A DNA stretch of 64,000 nucleotides, from the NCBI RefSeq assembly GCF_014288115.1, contig NZ_JACOOK010000001.1:620001-684000 (forward strand). Direction: 5' to 3'. This DNA comes from Alistipes_A hominis. Lineage in GTDB: Bacteria; Bacteroidota; Bacteroidia; Bacteroidales; Rikenellaceae. Shown here one piece after another: positions 6,872 to 16,565 of this stretch; the first letter of the stretch is position 1, and each line of letters opens with the position of its first letter. The notes beneath the pieces were generated by a model. That model ran no database searches. It was not told the DNA's origin and saw only the letters and a list, made by a program, of their open reading frames with translations. A program made the translations under genes and the position numbers.

Positions 6872-8770
6872 TCAGGCATCCGTTCCGAGTAGCCTTCGCA
6901 CCGTTTTTCTCAAATCGTCCGGCGAATAAGGCTTCGAAACGACCGTATTGCATCCGGCGGCCAAAGCTTGTTCCTTCTCGCTGTAAAAGACGTGCGCCGT
7001 CACGGCGACGATCGGAACGTCGGGCGAGATCGCGCGGATTTTTTCGGTCGCCTCAATCCCGTTCATCACCGGCATCCGGATATCCATCAGGATCAGGTCG
7101 GGACGTTCGCGCACGAAGCTGAGCACCGCCTCCTGCCCGTTCGGCACCCACCGAAGCACGTATTCTTTGGACAGCGCGGCTTCGAGCAATTTGAAATTGG
7201 TTTCCACATCCTCGGCGACCAGAATCACTTTCCGCCGTCTGTCCGCCGAGCCTTCCGCATCCGTGCATACGGCCGTGGCCGAACAGCAAGGCAAACAAAG
7301 CGTAAACGTACTCCCCTCGCCGACCTGCGAACGCACCTCGATCCGTCCGCCGAGTCGCTCGGCGATGCTCCGGCAGATGGAAAGCCCCAGCCCCGTCCCC
7401 TGCACAAAATCGTTCAGCTTTTCGAAACGGTCGAAAATAAGCGGGACTTTCTCCTGCGGGATACCCCGTCCGGTATCGGTCACAAATAGTTCCAACCAAT
7501 CGTTCCGCAACTTCGCTCCGAGGGTGATCCACCCCCGATCCGTATTTTTGATCGCGTTCGAAAGGAAATTGAAAAGCACCTGCGTCAACCGATTGCGGTC
7601 GGAAGAGATCCATACCGGCAGCCGCGGGCACTCTATTCTGAAACCGACTCCTTCCTTCATTTTCAGCCGGTGCACTTTCTCCACCTCCTCGAGCAATCCG
7701 GTAATTTCCACCTGCTGAAAATGGGTTTCCGCCCGTCCGGATTCGATCCGCGAGAGATCGAGAATATCGTTGATCAACTGCAGCAACAGGTTGCTGTTTT
7801 TGCGAATGATATCCAGGTATTCCTCCCTGTGCGCATCGCAGTCATCGGCGGCGAGCAACTCCGAAAACCCGACGATCGCATTCAGCGGAGTCCGTATTTC
7901 GTGGCTCATGGTGGCCAGAAAAACCGATTTCAACCGGTCGGCCTCCACCGCTTTTTTCTTCGCGACGATCAGTTCCTCGGTGTGCCGGACGCGGTCGCCC
8001 ACGTCGTGGATCAGCGCGAGCACCCTGTTCCCTTCAAACGGGGCGATCCGCGCCTGAAAATAGTGCCGTCCGTCCTTGTCCAGCGGATATTCGATCTCTT
8101 TAATCTGACCGTCCTGCAGGCACTCCCGTATATTGCGAACGAACAGATCGCTCACCTCCGGCGAATAGATCGTCCGCCCGTCCGCTCCGATCAGCTCGTT
8201 CACCGGATGGAGCAGGATCGTGCCCCGAGACATCAACACGTCGGTAATAACAAAACGGTCGTCCAGGATAAAAATAAATTCCGGCAATGCCTCGACGATT
8301 TTCCGGTTCCGCTCTTCGAGGCTCCGGATGCGGGCCTCTTTTTCGCAGCGGGAAGTGATGTTCGACGTATAGGCGATCAATTTGCGGGGACGACCCTGTT
8401 CGTCCGGCTCGCAGGAGAAAAAACAGTCTTCCAGCCAAACCGCCTGCCCCTCTCGGCCGACGCAGCGCACCCGTATCTTGGATACTTTGGTATCGGATGC
8501 CAACATGCATTCGAAAGCGTTTCTGTAAGAATCGACGTCGTCGGGATGCGCGAAACGGTAAAAATCGTCGATATCCGCGAATTCGATGCCGGCATCCCGG
8601 AGCCCCAGCACCCGGAAATAATCGTCGTCGAAACAGCAGGCTCCCGTCGGGATATCGTATTCCCACAGGGCGATCCGGTGAGCCGCCAGAACGGAAATGA
8701 CGTTTCGGTATTTGTTTTCGATCGAATGATCGTGCTTTTCAGGAGGAAAAAAGCGGTCGTTTTCGTTCAT
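6872..8770 (-). CDS. Soluble hybrid sensor histidine kinase
   Basis: A 632-residue hybrid kinase. An N-terminal PAS domain (about 25-140, with WEYDIPTG and an RVRCVGREGQAVWLED core) is followed by a short coiled linker and a second PAS-like domain (about 150-258). Next come HisKA with the phospho-acceptor His290 in MSHEIRTPLNAIVGF, HATPase_c (N405 box, DTGRGIP at 432-438, GTGLGL at 458-463) and a C-terminal receiver with Asp563 in LMDIRMPVMNG and the switch Lys in VSKPYS. No transmembrane segment or signal peptide is seen, so it should sense a cytoplasmic cue. I chose MNENDRFF at 8770 because the PAS domain follows closely; the upstream extension looks non-coding. There is no DNA-binding output domain and no response regulator gene next to it. 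Confidence 0.9.
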   Translation of the reverse strand: MNENDRFFPPEKHDHSIENKYRNVISVLAAHRIALWEYDIPTGACCFDDDYFRVLGLRDAGIEFADIDDFYRFAHPDDVDSYRNAFECMLASDTKVSKIRVRCVGREGQAVWLEDCFFSCEPDEQGRPRKLIAYTSNITSRCEKEARIRSLEERNRKIVEALPEFIFILDDRFVITDVLMSRGTILLHPVNELIGADGRTIYSPEVSDLFVRNIRECLQDGQIKEIEYPLDKDGRHYFQARIAPFEGNRVLALIHDVGDRVRHTEELIVAKKKAVEADRLKSVFLATMSHEIRTPLNAIVGFSELLAADDCDAHREEYLDIIRKNSNLLLQLINDILDLSRIESGRAETHFQQVEITGLLEEVEKVHRLKMKEGVGFRIECPRLPVWISSDRNRLTQVLFNFLSNAIKNTDRGWITLGAKLRNDWLELFVTDTGRGIPQEKVPLIFDRFEKLNDFVQGTGLGLSICRSIAERLGGRIEVRSQVGEGSTFTLCLPCCSATAVCTDAEGSADRRRKVILVAEDVETNFKLLEAALSKEYVLRWVPNGQEAVLSFVRERPDLILMDIRMPVMNGIEATEKIRAISPDVPIVAVTAHVFYSEKEQALAAGCNTVVSKPYSPDDLRKTVRRLLGTDA

Positions 8771-8967
8771 GTCACACTTTTTGGATAGCAGTCCGATAGT
8801 AAAAGTATAAATAATCGCGTTCGAAGATACCTCTGCGGATATTTTTTCACCGGATTTTTCTGACCGCCATCCGAGCGTTATCGGAAACATCTCAGTAAGA
8901 ATGCACTGCAAACCGAAAGCAGCCGCGACGCCCGCCAGGGCGACGACCGCTTCCCGTAAAATTCAAT

Positions 8968-11460
8968 CTATAAATCCAACTTGACGACCGTAATGCCGGC
9001 CCCGCCGAGTTCTTCGTGCTCGTCCCGGGCGCTTTTGACCAGATCGACCGCGCGCAGGTAATTGCGAATCTCCTCTTTGAGGGCCCCGGTACCTTTGCCG
9101 TGCAAAATCCGGATTTCGGAAAAACCCAGCATGATCGCCTCGTCGACAAAATCCTGCGTAGCCTGCAGCGCTTCGGACACCCGCATACCGCGCACGTCGA
9201 TCTGCTGGGTAAATTGCAGCCGGCGTTCGGCCGTACTGTAATTCGTGACCGGAACGGGCGCGGAACGTTCGTTGCGCACCGCCTTTTTATATTCGGCATT
9301 CGAGATGGGTTCCAGCCGCTCGGCGTCGAGAGTCGTCAGAATTTGCCCGAAACCGACGGTGGCCCGCTTACCGCTCACGCTAACAACCTCGCCTACGGCA
9401 TCCTGCCCTTTGATCCGCACTTTAACGCCCGGCTCTACGATCCGGGGCTTTTCGGGGGGCGGCGCAGGCGTCGCACTCCCGGTCTCCGGCTTGCGGTTGC
9501 GGCGTTCGGCACGGCGCTGTTCGCGCCGGCGGATCTGCTCGATTTTCCGGTCGATCGCTTCGTCTCCGGCGGAATCCTGTTCCAGCGTCTCTTTAAATTC
9601 CTCCATTTTGCGCCGCACCTCCAACGTCTTTTCCTTATCTGCCTGCGACTCGCGGATCACCCGGATCGTATTTTCGATCTGTTTGTTCGCTTCGGCGGTA
9701 ATCTGCCGCGCCTCGGCCTTCGCCTCGCGCAACAGCCGGCTGCGCTCCGCCTTCAGCGTTTCCAGCTCGGACTGATATTTTTCGGAAAGTTCGTCCACGC
9801 GCTTTTCGGCCTGACGGATTTTATCGCGCTTTTGCTCCCAGTAACGGCGGTCGCGGGCGATCTCGCGCAACTGGCGCTCGATGTTGATATGGTCGCTGCC
9901 GGCTTTTTCCGACGCGCTGCGGATGATCTCTTCCGGAAGCCCGATCTTGCGGGCGATCTCGACGGCGAACGAACTGCCCGGCTTCCCCATTTCGAGCCGG
10001 AACAACGGGCGGATGTTCTGCACGTCGAACGTCATCGCGCCGTTCTGAATGCCGCGCGCATTGCTGGCGTAGTATTTCAGATTCGAATAATGCGTGGTAA
10101 TCACGCCGAAACAGTGCCGCTGTTCGAACTTCTCAAGCAGCGCCTCGGCAATCGCTCCGCCGATGATCGGCTCGGTACCCGTGCCGAACTCGTCGATCAG
10201 AATCAGCGAACGCTCCCCCGCGCTGCGGAGGATATTCTTCATATTCAGCAAGTGCGAACTGTAAGTACTCAGGTCGTTTTCAATCGACTGCTCGTCGCCG
10301 ATGTCGATGAAGATATCTTTGAAAATCCCCATCTCCGAATTTTCGGAAACCGACACGAGAAACCCCTTCTGAAGCATGTATTGCAGCAGCCCGACCGTTT
10401 TCAAACAGACCGATTTGCCGCCGGCGTTCGGCCCCGAAATCACCAGGATATGCTTGTCGTCGGTCAGGGTCAGATCGAGCGGAACGATCTCCTTCCCTTC
10501 GCGCCGCAACGTCTGCGCGAGCAACGTATGCCGGGCCCGGATCAGGCGGATCGAACTGCGGTTCTCGACGATCGGCAACGTACAGTCGTTGGCCAGCGCG
10601 AAACGCGCCTTGGCCCGGATGAAATCCATCGTCGTCAGGAAATCGCCCGACTCGCGGATACGGGGCAGGTCGGGACGGATCGCATCGGTAAAACGGGTCA
10701 GGATACGCACGACCTCGCGGCGCTCCTCGTATTCGAGCGCCTTCAGTTCGTTGTTGAGCTCCACGACCTCGATCGGTTCGATATAGACCGTCTTGCCGGT
10801 CGCCGACTCGTCGTGGATCAGGCCTTTGATTTTCTTTTTATTGGCGGCGGCCACCGGGATCACGGCGCGCCCTTCGCGGATCGAGACCGACACGTCGCCG
10901 TCCACGATGCCCGAAGCCTGCGCCTGTCCCATGATCTGTTGCAGGCGGCGCGACACCTGGCTCTCCCGGTCGCGGATCGTCCGGCGCAGCGAGAACAGTT
11001 CCGCGGAAGCGTTGTCCCGCACCTTTCCGAACTTGTCGACGATCGAGTCGATGTGGTTGATGATCTCCGGAAAACCGTCGACCCCGCTGCACAGGGCCCT
11101 CAACTGCGGATACTGCTCGTCGGTACGGGCATTGAAAAAGGCGACCAGCCCGTGGACCATCGCCAACCCTTTGCGCAACGCCGCCAACTCGCCGACATCC
11201 AGGAAAGAGCCCTCGACGGCCCCTTTTTTCAGGAACGCGTCCATATCGACAAAGCTGCCTTCGGGCAGTCCGTTGTCCATCATCAACACCGTTCGCATCT
11301 CGAAAACCTGACCGAGACGCGCGACGACCGACTCGTAGTCGTCACTGAACGCCGCCTCGAAAAGTTTATCGACTGCGCCCTGCGTCACGCAGAGCGCCTT
11401 GACCTGGCTACGGATACGATCGAAACCGATCTTATTCTCAAAATTATCGGGATAAACCAA
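8968..11460 (-). CDS. mutS2: MutS2 family protein with Smr nuclease domain
   Basis: An 830-residue MutS2. The MutS-type lever and clamp region occupies residues 1-330. The ATPase has Walker A GPNAGGKS (343-350), Walker B LILIDEFGTGTEP (419-431) and the TTHYSNLK block. A long charged coiled coil runs from about 525 to 640, followed by a basic KOW-like segment and a C-terminal Smr domain (about 755-830) with DVRGMR and HGKGTGALK, the nuclease motifs. MutS2 is reported to act in recombination control and in rescue of collided ribosomes, not mismatch repair. It is the third gene of an apparent amidase-MCE-mutS2 transcript, 37 nt after the MCE gene. All core motifs are intact. Confidence 0.95.
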   Translation of the reverse strand: MVYPDNFENKIGFDRIRSQVKALCVTQGAVDKLFEAAFSDDYESVVARLGQVFEMRTVLMMDNGLPEGSFVDMDAFLKKGAVEGSFLDVGELAALRKGLAMVHGLVAFFNARTDEQYPQLRALCSGVDGFPEIINHIDSIVDKFGKVRDNASAELFSLRRTIRDRESQVSRRLQQIMGQAQASGIVDGDVSVSIREGRAVIPVAAANKKKIKGLIHDESATGKTVYIEPIEVVELNNELKALEYEERREVVRILTRFTDAIRPDLPRIRESGDFLTTMDFIRAKARFALANDCTLPIVENRSSIRLIRARHTLLAQTLRREGKEIVPLDLTLTDDKHILVISGPNAGGKSVCLKTVGLLQYMLQKGFLVSVSENSEMGIFKDIFIDIGDEQSIENDLSTYSSHLLNMKNILRSAGERSLILIDEFGTGTEPIIGGAIAEALLEKFEQRHCFGVITTHYSNLKYYASNARGIQNGAMTFDVQNIRPLFRLEMGKPGSSFAVEIARKIGLPEEIIRSASEKAGSDHINIERQLREIARDRRYWEQKRDKIRQAEKRVDELSEKYQSELETLKAERSRLLREAKAEARQITAEANKQIENTIRVIRESQADKEKTLEVRRKMEEFKETLEQDSAGDEAIDRKIEQIRRREQRRAERRNRKPETGSATPAPPPEKPRIVEPGVKVRIKGQDAVGEVVSVSGKRATVGFGQILTTLDAERLEPISNAEYKKAVRNERSAPVPVTNYSTAERRLQFTQQIDVRGMRVSEALQATQDFVDEAIMLGFSEIRILHGKGTGALKEEIRNYLRAVDLVKSARDEHEELGGAGITVVKLDL

Positions 11461-11497
11461 AACTTTCGGAAAAAAATTAATACGGTAAACGGACGCG

Positions 11498-12448
11498 CTA
11501 TTCGTCCCGGTTGCGCCGGCCGAACACCGACACGTTGATATAACGGCTCGGGTGCGCTTTCAGATCTTCCAGCAGGGCCGACAGATTCGCCGTGGCGTCC
11601 ACCAGTTCGTCATACAACGCCTGGTCGTTCAGGAACCGACCGACCGTGCCGTCTCCGTGGTTGACTTTTTCGAGCGTCGTGTTCAGCGATTCGAGCGTCG
11701 TGGTCACCTGCGCGATCATCGTCGGAATCTTCGACTTGCTTAGCGAATCGCTGAAATTCTCGACGTTGGTGACGATCCGGTCGATCTGTCCTGACTTGCC
11801 GTTCAGCGTTTTGGACAACTCGTTCAGGTTCTGCACGATCTCGCGAACGTTGTTTTTCTCCCCGGCGATCACTTCGTTGAGATTACCCGATATCGAAGCG
11901 ATGTTCGTGAATGTCGCATTCAGGTTGTCCTTGTTGTCGGCCATCAGCGTATTGATATGTCCGAGCGTAATCATCAGTTGGTTGATCACGTCGTTGGCGC
12001 GCTGTTTCAGGAACTCGAACTCGCTGCCGGCCACCTCCAGGAAATCCTTGTTGATCTCCGAAAAGAGCGTATCGCCCTGTTGCAGGTATTTGGCCGACTT
12101 GCCCAGTTCCAGTTCGACGGCCTTGCCGCCCATAAGCCCGTCGCTGAAAATCCGCGCCTTGGTATCGTCCGGAATCTTGAATTTCGACTTGATCGAAAAT
12201 TCCACGACCACCTTATCCGACCGTTCCGGATCGAAGCTGATATCGCTGATCGACCCCACCTTATAACCTTTGATCAGCACGGCGGCCGACGACTGCAGGC
12301 CGTTCACCTGATCGTATACGGCATAGTAATGCACCGACGACGTGAACAAATCCCGTCCCTTAAGGAAATTGATCCCCCAATACAACGCCGCGATCATCAG
12401 TATCCCGAAAAAGCCTATCTTAAATTCTCTGCTCAGTTTCAATTTCAT
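11498..12448 (-). CDS. MlaD/MCE family lipid-transport protein
   Basis: A 316-residue protein anchored by one N-terminal transmembrane helix (about residues 10-28, FKIGFFGILMIAALYWGINF). A single MCE domain follows (about 38-115), with VNGLQSSAAVLIKGYKVG and the ARIFSDGLMGGKAVELELG strand region. The rest is a long helical region rich in Asn, Ser and Leu, expected to form a periplasmic coiled bundle. MCE proteins are the substrate-binding part of Mla-type phospholipid transporters between the inner and outer membranes. The MlaE and MlaF partners are not nearby. It lies 43 nt downstream of the amidase gene on the same strand, so it is probably co-transcribed. Confidence 0.9.
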   Translation of the reverse strand: MKLKLSREFKIGFFGILMIAALYWGINFLKGRDLFTSSVHYYAVYDQVNGLQSSAAVLIKGYKVGSISDISFDPERSDKVVVEFSIKSKFKIPDDTKARIFSDGLMGGKAVELELGKSAKYLQQGDTLFSEINKDFLEVAGSEFEFLKQRANDVINQLMITLGHINTLMADNKDNLNATFTNIASISGNLNEVIAGEKNNVREIVQNLNELSKTLNGKSGQIDRIVTNVENFSDSLSKSKIPTMIAQVTTTLESLNTTLEKVNHGDGTVGRFLNDQALYDELVDATANLSALLEDLKAHPSRYINVSVFGRRNRDE

Positions 12449-12491
12449 GCCTAAAATTTTATCTGTCCGTTATTCACAATCGTTCGTTCAA

Positions 12492-13673
12492 TCACTGCTG
12501 CCTGCGGCGCGCTTCGCCGACCGGGATCGTTTTATCGCCGTCGAATGCGACCAGGAACGCGTCCCGGATACTCTTGCGCACCTGGGTTTGCAAAGATAAC
12601 GCTTCGTGGTAAGACGACGTGCCGCCGACGAAATATTTGTACGTGCCGCCGATCACGATCTCCTGCACCTCGCCGCGATAAGGCCCGAAACGGGACGAAT
12701 TCTTCGGCAGTTTCTGCGGGGCCGAAGCGACTTGAACCCGGTAGACGATCTCCCCGCCGCTGTCGTCCGCGACGCTCTCCGTTGCGGCCGTTTCCGGCTC
12801 GTCCCGGGCGAAATCCGCCGCAGAATCGTTCCTCGGCTGCGAATCGTCCCCGTCGTCGTCACTCAAAACAATCCGTGTGCCACGTCCCTCGCTGCGCACC
12901 TTGTACTCGCTGAATGCGTTGAACAAACAGCGCGCATACGTCTCGCGCCCTTTGTCAGAACCGACGAACTTCTCCTCCGCGGGATTCGAAATAAACCCGA
13001 ACTCCGCCAGGATGCTCGGCATCGCCGCCGACCACAGCACCAAAAAACCGGCCTGGTGCACGCCGCGGTTCTGCATTTTGGTCTGACTGGCAAACTGTTT
13101 CTGCACCATATCCGCGAACGTGCAGCTTTGCGACAAGTAAGCGGACTGGATCAGCGAAAAGATAATGAACGATTCCGGCGAGCCGGGCACGTATCCCTGG
13201 TATTTGGTCGAATAATCGTCTTCGTACGAAATCACGTCGTTCTCCTTCATCGCGACATCGAGGTTCTTGCCGGCCTTGTCGACCCCCATCACGTAAGTCG
13301 ACGTGCCCGACGGCGCGGAAGATTTGTTGCTGTTGATATGGATCGAAATGAACAGATCCGCTCCGGCCTTGTTGGCGATGTTTCCCCGTTCGTTCAACGG
13401 GATCAGCACGTCGGTCTTGCGCGTATACACCACTTTGACATCGGGATATTTCTGGCCGATCATCTTTCCCAAACGGAGCGCAACGTCCAGATTGATATCT
13501 TTTTCCTTGTAAATCCGGCCGACGGCTCCCGCGTCCCGTCCGCCGTGTCCCGCATCAATTACGACGGTATTTATACCGATTTCCTTCTTTTGCGCGTTAG
13601 CAGTAATAACGACGCCGAAAAGCGAAAGAAAAACGACCGAAACCGTTAAAAACGTGAGGCTTGAAACTTTCAT
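12492..13673 (-). CDS. N-acetylmuramoyl-L-alanine amidase with SPOR-like tail
   Basis: A 393-residue exported amidase that cleaves the bond between N-acetylmuramic acid and L-alanine in peptidoglycan. A signal peptide (residues 1-28, ending ITANAQ) is followed by an Amidase_3 domain with zinc ligands His43 (DAGHGGRDAGA), Glu57 (YKEKDINLD) and His112 (FISIHINSN), and the catalytic Glu224 (ILAEFGFISNPAEE). After an acidic Asp/Ser linker the last ~80 residues (from YRVQVASAPQ) resemble a SPOR domain, which binds denuded glycan at division sites. It is the first gene of a leftward transcript with the MCE gene and mutS2, starting from the palindromic promoter shared with lptD. Confidence 0.94.
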   Translation of the reverse strand: MKVSSLTFLTVSVVFLSLFGVVITANAQKKEIGINTVVIDAGHGGRDAGAVGRIYKEKDINLDVALRLGKMIGQKYPDVKVVYTRKTDVLIPLNERGNIANKAGADLFISIHINSNKSSAPSGTSTYVMGVDKAGKNLDVAMKENDVISYEDDYSTKYQGYVPGSPESFIIFSLIQSAYLSQSCTFADMVQKQFASQTKMQNRGVHQAGFLVLWSAAMPSILAEFGFISNPAEEKFVGSDKGRETYARCLFNAFSEYKVRSEGRGTRIVLSDDDGDDSQPRNDSAADFARDEPETAATESVADDSGGEIVYRVQVASAPQKLPKNSSRFGPYRGEVQEIVIGGTYKYFVGGTSSYHEALSLQTQVRKSIRDAFLVAFDGDKTIPVGEARRRQQ

Positions 13674-13729
13674 TACGGCAAACGTTAGAGAACTCTTTTT
13701 TTTTAACTATTTTTGCGGACGAAATTTGA

Positions 13730-13745
13730 TAACTTTGCAAAGTTA
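13730..13745. promoter_or_regulatory. Palindromic divergent promoter of lptD and the amidase gene
   Basis: TAACTTTGCAAAGTTA is a perfect 16-bp palindrome made of two abutting -7 elements. TAACTTTG at 13730-13737 on the plus strand faces lptD, and TAACTTTG on the minus strand (13745-13738) faces the amidase. With start sites about 7 nt beyond each element, each start would fall inside the opposite -7 box, so the two polymerases should compete for the same DNA. Neither side has a convincing -33 TTTG at normal spacing. Confidence 0.6.
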
Positions 13746-13761
13746 AATTATTTGTTGGGAT

Positions 13762-16509
13762 TTGCGGCTAAAAAAAGCGAAATATATCTTACTCCTGCTA
13801 TGTCTGATCCCGTTTGGACAGCTTGTTTTCAGCCGCGAGAGGGCTTATCCGGCCTCTTCGGACGAATCCTTTTTGCAGGATACCGCAGGACGCGATTCGC
13901 TGACGGAAAACGTTGCGATCGCGCACGCGGCCGCAGACTCCGTCCCCGGACTGGATTCTTCCGCGACGCCGCAATATGCGGCGGCCGACAGTGCGGCCGT
14001 CGCCGCGCGGGATACTTCCAAGAAAGACACCGCGCAGCGCAAATCGTTCCTCGACGACGTAATTTCGGGGAAAAACCAGGATTCGCTGGTTTACGATCTT
14101 CGTAACAAAACGGTCTACATCTACGAGAAAGGCGACGTCGACTACCAGGATAAAAACCTGAAGGCGGACTTCATGAAAATCAACATGGACGACAAGATCA
14201 TCTTCGCCTACGGACGCGAAGATACGACCACCAAGACGAACACCCGGCCCGAATTCACCGACGGAGGATCGACCTACCAGATGGACACGATCACCTACAA
14301 CATCGCCACCGAAAAGGCCCGTATCAAAGGCGTGACGACGCAGGACGGCGAAGGCTACCTGAAAGGCTCGCGCGTCAAGAAAATGCCCGACAACACGATC
14401 AACATCGCCAACGGCAAATACACCACCTGCGACTTGGATCACCCGCACTTCTACCTGGCAATGACCAAGGCCAAGACCATTCCGGGCAAGAAGGTGATCG
14501 TCGGCCCGTCGTACCTGGTGATGGAAGACGTGCCGATCTATTTCCTCGGACTGCCGTTCGGCTTCTTTCCGACGATGAGCGGACGCCACTCCGGTTTCAT
14601 CATGCCGACCTGGGGCGAGGAGGCCATAAAGGGCTTTTTCCTGCGGGACGCCGGATACTATTTCGCATTCAACGACTACATGGACATGACCGTCCAGGGC
14701 GGTTTCTACACGCTGGGATCGTGGCAGGCGAGCCTCGCGTCGCGGTATGTCAAGCGGTACAAATACCGGGGCGGCCTGAATTTCTACTTTTCAAAAGACA
14801 TCATCGGCGAACGCGACGAGCCCGACTACGTCAACATGAACAACTTCAACCTGCAATGGACGCACCAGCAGGACGCGAAGTTCCGCCCGAACTCGACCTT
14901 CTCGGCCAGCGTGAACTTTTCAACCAGCGGTTACAGCAAATACGGGGCGCAGACGATCAACGACTACCTGAACACGCAAACCAACTCCAGCATCTCCTAC
15001 TCCAAATCGTGGGCCGGTACGCCGTTCTCTTTATCGACCAACATGCAGCACTCGCAGAACTCGCAGGACACGACCGTTTCGCTGAGTTTCCCGAACGTGG
15101 TTTTCAGCGTATCGCGCGTCTATCCGTTCCGGCGCAAGGAGGCCGTCGGCAAGCAGCGCTGGTACGAGAAAATTTCGTTCACCTACACGGGAACGCTCGG
15201 CAACAACGTAAAAGTCAAAGAAAGGGATCTGTTCACCGACCGGATGTTCAAGCAGATGAAGAACGGCGTCAACCACAACATTCCGATCTCCACGTCGCTG
15301 AACCTGCTCAACTACATCAACGTCAGTCCTTCGGCAAACTATCAGGAACGCTGGTACTTCCGTAAGATCGACAAGGAGTGGGACCCGGTTTCCCGGTCGG
15401 TCGTCAACGGCGATACGACCACCGGCTTCTACCGGCTGTACGATTACAGTTTCTCGGTCAGCGCCACGACCAAGCTGTACGGAACCTACCAGTTCAAAAA
15501 AACGGCTGCCGTGCAGGCGTTCCGCCACACGCTGACCCCGACGATCAGCTTCAACTACCGCCCCGATTTCGGAGCCGCCAAATACGGGTATTACAAATAC
15601 GTGCAGAGCGATACGCTGGGTAACATGAGGCGCTATTCGCCGTTCGAGGAGGGTCTGTACGGGGTGCCGAGCGCGGGGCGTAGCGCGGGCATATCCTTCG
15701 GACTCACCCAAACGCTGGAAATGAAAGTGCGCAGCAACAAAGACACCTCGGGATTCCGGAAGATCAAGCTGATCGACAACTTCAGCATCACGTCGTCCTA
15801 CAATTTCCTGGCCGACTCGCTGAACCTGGCTCCTTTCTCGATCAACCTGCGCACCAACCTGTTCAAAAACGTCGGACTGAACGTCAACGCGACGCTCGAT
15901 CCTTATCAGATAGACGCCAACGGACGAAAGGTCAACAAGTTCATGCTGCGGAAAGGGAAACTGGGACGGCTCACGAGCGTCAGCACCTCGTTCGGCTATT
16001 CGTTCAATTCGAAAAACCGGGGATCCTCGTCGCCGGCAGCCATCAACGACATCAACAGCGGGACGACCGAAGTGCCTCCGGAATATACCGACATGTTCAC
16101 GCAGCCCGGCTACAACCAAATCGACCCGTTCACCCGGCGGCAAATGATGTCGGCCACTTACTACGACTTCAGCATCCCGTGGAATTTCGGATTCAATTAC
16201 AGCTTCAGCTATACGAAGCCCGGGCTTCAGGCCAATATCGTCCAAACCCTCGGCTTCAACGGCAGCGTCAACCTGACGGCCAAATGGGGGGTTACGTTCA
16301 ACGGCGGTTACGACTTCGGATCGAAAAAAATCACGCCGGGAACCTTCACGCTGACCCGCGACCTGCACTGCTGGCAGATGTCGTTCAACTGGGTTCCGAT
16401 CGGGTTCCGCAAGAGCTGGAGCTTCACGATCAACGTGAAGGCTTCGATGCTGAAAGACCTCAAGTACGACCGCAACAGCAGCTTCTACGACAACTTCTAC
16501 GACAATTAA
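13762..16509 (+). CDS. lptD: LptD-like LPS assembly outer-membrane protein
   Basis: A 915-residue protein of the Bacteroidota putative LPS-assembly LptD group. A signal peptide (residues 1-24, after LRLKKAKYILLLLC) and an Ala/Asp/Ser-rich linker are followed by an OstA-like periplasmic domain (about 95-215, DLRNKTVYIYEKGDVDYQ). The rest is a large beta-barrel rich in alternating Tyr/Phe strands, with the conserved VPIYFLGLPFGFFP segment near the plug-barrel junction. LptD inserts lipopolysaccharide into the outer leaflet. The only start that keeps the signal peptide is TTG at 13762; no in-frame ATG lies nearby and a stop precedes at 13744. It is divergent from the amidase gene. The leader would be only about 18 nt. 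Confidence 0.88.
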   Translation: MRLKKAKYILLLLCLIPFGQLVFSRERAYPASSDESFLQDTAGRDSLTENVAIAHAAADSVPGLDSSATPQYAAADSAAVAARDTSKKDTAQRKSFLDDVISGKNQDSLVYDLRNKTVYIYEKGDVDYQDKNLKADFMKINMDDKIIFAYGREDTTTKTNTRPEFTDGGSTYQMDTITYNIATEKARIKGVTTQDGEGYLKGSRVKKMPDNTINIANGKYTTCDLDHPHFYLAMTKAKTIPGKKVIVGPSYLVMEDVPIYFLGLPFGFFPTMSGRHSGFIMPTWGEEAIKGFFLRDAGYYFAFNDYMDMTVQGGFYTLGSWQASLASRYVKRYKYRGGLNFYFSKDIIGERDEPDYVNMNNFNLQWTHQQDAKFRPNSTFSASVNFSTSGYSKYGAQTINDYLNTQTNSSISYSKSWAGTPFSLSTNMQHSQNSQDTTVSLSFPNVVFSVSRVYPFRRKEAVGKQRWYEKISFTYTGTLGNNVKVKERDLFTDRMFKQMKNGVNHNIPISTSLNLLNYINVSPSANYQERWYFRKIDKEWDPVSRSVVNGDTTTGFYRLYDYSFSVSATTKLYGTYQFKKTAAVQAFRHTLTPTISFNYRPDFGAAKYGYYKYVQSDTLGNMRRYSPFEEGLYGVPSAGRSAGISFGLTQTLEMKVRSNKDTSGFRKIKLIDNFSITSSYNFLADSLNLAPFSINLRTNLFKNVGLNVNATLDPYQIDANGRKVNKFMLRKGKLGRLTSVSTSFGYSFNSKNRGSSSPAAINDINSGTTEVPPEYTDMFTQPGYNQIDPFTRRQMMSATYYDFSIPWNFGFNYSFSYTKPGLQANIVQTLGFNGSVNLTAKWGVTFNGGYDFGSKKITPGTFTLTRDLHCWQMSFNWVPIGFRKSWSFTINVKASMLKDLKYDRNSSFYDNFYDN

Positions 16510-16565
16510 ACGGTCGCGGGCCGCGTTAGTTAGTACGATATTTGCAATCTCTATACTGCTTTGAA

